A stretch of 10,071 nucleotides of DNA. It comes from an uncultured Pseudomonadota bacterium. GTDB taxonomy: Bacteria; Lernaellota; Lernaellaia; Lernaellales; Lernaellaceae. Each line of letters opens with the position of its first letter. The first letter of the stretch is position 1. Positions 9,061-10,071 of the stretch are shown here, piece by piece. Below the pieces are notes generated by a model. It did not search any database. It saw nothing but the letters and a program-made list of their open reading frames with translations, and had not been told where the DNA came from. The stretch covers positions 1-10,071 of the forward strand of contig CALBTQ010000198.1 in the NCBI GenBank assembly GCA_937967875.1. Direction: 5' to 3'. The position numbers and the translations under genes were made by a program.

Positions 9061-9614
9061 CGGCGCGCCTCCCGCCACAGACTGGCCCGCACGCGTTCGC
9101 GCAGGGCAAAGGTCTGATTTTGCAGATCCAGGTCCATGCCGACAGCCTCGACCGTCAAAGACGGCCCTTCCAGCAACACCGCTTGATCGGTATTGGCCGT
9201 TTTGTTGCGTGCATCGAAATTCAATTGCGCCGTATGCAAAATGTAACCATCGTTCGTCTTGCCGACCACGTTGCCGCTTAGCGAGCCGCTGCGTTTTTCC
9301 AGATCGACCTCGCCACGTTCACCTTGCACGGTGATGCGTCGCGCGCCGGACACGGCTTCGCCCTCGACTTGCTTGAGCGTCAACTGGTTGCGTTGCTGGA
9401 AAAACTCCGCTTCCCGGGCCCGTAATTCCCACTGCATCGCTCCGCCCTGCGTGCGTGTATACACAAATTCGCTGAGAATTCCCTGGGCGGCAGGCTCGAC
9501 GGCATCCGACGATTGCCGCTTGGCCGGCTCGGCAGTAAGGTTGATCCAAACGATCGCCCCCCCGACGACAACCAAGACACATAACGCAGCAATTCGAAGC
9601 GGTTGTTTTCCCAT
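9057..9614 (-). CDS. lptC: LPS export protein LptC
   Basis: Inner-membrane-anchored periplasmic protein that receives lipopolysaccharide from LptB2FG and passes it to LptA. It has 185 residues. Basic residues (K3, R7) precede one transmembrane helix at about 7-24 and the rest is a periplasmic LptC-like jellyroll. Family features include [22 protein letters not shown], followed by repeated beta-strand patterns such as [11 protein letters not shown] and [12 protein letters not shown]. Sequence identity in this family is low, so the call also rests on position directly before lptA and lptB. It is the first gene of the operon. The ATG at 9614 has no Shine-Dalgarno, and the predicted transcription start is only 5-6 nt upstream. 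No later start would keep the membrane helix. Confidence 0.9.
   Translation of the reverse strand: MGKQPLRIAALCVLVVVGGAIVWINLTAEPAKRQSSDAVEPAAQGILSEFVYTRTQGGAMQWELRAREAEFFQQRNQLTLKQVEGEAVSGARRITVQGERGEVDLEKRSGSLSGNVVGKTNDGYILHTAQLNFDARNKTANTDQAVLLEGPSLTVEAVGMDLDLQNQTFALRERVRASLWREARR
9068..9073 (-). promoter_or_regulatory. Ribosome binding site that fixes the lptA start
   Basis: The minus strand reads GGGAGG, 7 nt before the ATG at 9060 and inside the end of lptC. It favours this ATG over the in-frame codon at 9078. Confidence 0.7.
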
Positions 9615-9625
9615 AATGTGCGGCC

Positions 9626-9655
9626 ATTATAGCACGATTTATGCCAATTCCCCAA
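9626..9655 (-). promoter_or_regulatory. Candidate sigma-70 promoter of the operon
   Basis: A perfect TATAAT (9631-9626) lies 18 nt after TTGGGG (9655-9650), which is a weak -35. It shares bases with the sigma-54-like element. The start would fall near 9619, leaving about 5 nt before the lptC ATG. Confidence 0.55.
9631..9647 (-). promoter_or_regulatory. Candidate sigma-54 (-24/-12) promoter of the lpt-rpoN-pts operon
   Basis: The minus strand reads TTGGCATAAATCGTGCT. It has the invariant GG (9645-9644) and GC (9633-9632) exactly 12 bases apart, and it agrees with the consensus TTGGCAC-N5-TTGCW except around the C after GGCA and the first T of the -12 element. The predicted start is about 9620, 6 nt before lptC. 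I saw no activator-binding site, so this could also be chance overlap with the sigma-70 candidate. Confidence 0.45.
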
Positions 9656-9772
9656 AGGATTTCAGCAGGCGACCCTTACTCATTTAACGACTTGGAATTA
9701 CAACACAAACACCAAAATCAATCGGGGGAGCGCAATTTTCTTTTTTTGCATTTAACGCCCGAAAAGCGGCCG

Positions 9773-9801
9773 TTGTTTCACGCGGGTTCATCCATTAGGA
9801 T
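9773..9801 (+). promoter_or_regulatory. Candidate sigma-70 promoter of the rightward gene
   Basis: TTGTTT (9773-9778) and TAGGAT (9796-9801) are separated by 17 nt. The predicted start is near 9808, about 23 nt before the GTG at 9831. Each box differs from consensus at two or three bases, so it is plausible but unproven. Confidence 0.45.
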
Positions 9802-9830
9802 AGGGGCTCATTTTCCGGAGCGAAGCGCGC

Positions 9831-10020
9831 GTGAAGCAGACGTCGACGAACATCCCGGCCTATTCCCTGTGCCTGACGGCGGCGCTGGCCGTGCGTCTGG
9901 GATTTCCCCGTTTGTTCGGCGGGTTGAGCGAGCGCAGTCTGGAGCAGATCCTCGATGCGCGGCAGTGGAGCGAGGTCGGGCATTGGGCGCTGCCGGGCGC
10001 GCCGCATTACTTCCTGCAAA
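9831..10020 (+). CDS. Unrecognised protein, 3'-truncated by contig end
   Basis: Sixty-three native codons from a GTG at 9831, with GGAG at 9817-9820 (10 nt upstream) and a candidate promoter before it. I do not recognise the family. The visible part has a short hydrophobic stretch (YSLCLTAALAV, 11-21) too short for a sure membrane helix, then a mixed helical-looking segment, GLSERSLEQILDARQW. The frame seems to end at 10043 with KIGRAHV, but that is adapter translated; the real gene continues beyond the window. It runs divergently from lptC. Reading as a gene is supported by codon use like its neighbours and by the upstream signals, yet with so little sequence it could still be mis-started. 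Confidence 0.6.
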
Positions 10021-10071
10021 AGATCGGAAGAGCACACGTCTGAACTCCAGTCACCGACTACGAAATCGTAT
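10021..10071 (+). other. Illumina adapter and index (artefact)
   Basis: Bases 10021-10054 are the exact reverse complement of the adapter at 12-45, starting AGATCGGAAGAGC. Bases 10055-10062 (CGACTACG) are at the index position and differ by one base from the reverse complement of the left index (CGAATACG). The last nine bases resemble the P7 sequence ATCTCGTAT with two mismatches. The first A at 10021 may derive from A-tailing. Confidence 0.97.

Noticed and set aside
8462..9109. Upstream extension of the lptB frame (216 codons) as a fusion
   Set aside because: It overlaps lptA out of frame and looks like Arg/Gly/Ala shadow; LptB is complete from 8461.
9740..9747. T-run in the divergent region as a terminator
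   Set aside because: No stable stem precedes it on the plus strand, and no gene runs into it from the left.
9795..10037. Minus-strand open frames beginning MCSSDL or MLFRSF at the right end
   Set aside because: Their N-termini are adapter translations, and the bodies are antisense to the better supported plus-strand gene and its control region.

Overview
The window is a GC-rich piece of a Gram-negative chromosome. Genes for lipopolysaccharide transport (lptC, lptA, lptB), rpoN, a long-form hibernation factor, HprK, RapZ, stand-alone EIIA proteins, HPr and Enzyme I lie in one tight operon. This order is familiar from the former Deltaproteobacteria (Desulfobacterota, Myxococcota and relatives). 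I infer such a lineage but cannot name a genus.

Both ends are artificial. Bases 1-45 and 10021-10071 are Illumina TruSeq-type adapter plus index, in opposite orientations, so native DNA runs only from about 46 to 10020. The first and last genes are cut by the adapters, and adapter sequence creates false starts and stops there.

Layout: (1) 46-885, plus strand, the 3' part of an RNase G/E gene. (2) 892-9614, minus strand, an 11-gene set read right to left: lptC, lptA, lptB, rpoN, hpf, ptsN, hprK, rapZ, an EIIA-Man gene, ptsH, ptsI. The largest gap is 24 nt and I see no internal terminator, so it looks like one transcription unit. (3) 9615-9830, a divergent intergenic region. It holds a strong candidate promoter for the operon (a -24/-12 sigma-54-like element overlapping a perfect TATAAT) and a sigma-70-like candidate facing right. 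(4) 9831-10020, plus strand, the first 63 codons of an unrecognised gene.

The genes form three linked functions. LptC, LptA and LptB are parts of the machine that carries lipopolysaccharide from the inner to the outer membrane. RpoN is sigma-54 and HPF hibernates ribosomes. Enzyme I, HPr, EIIA-Man, EIIA-Ntr, HprK and RapZ form a phosphorelay with no sugar permease here, so it is most likely regulatory. Nothing in the window is clearly an unknown system. The points most worth a second look are the sigma-54-like promoter before an operon that encodes sigma-54, the atypical HPr active site, the short RapZ tail, the Cys-bearing Enzyme I tail, and the adapter evidence on how the contig was made.
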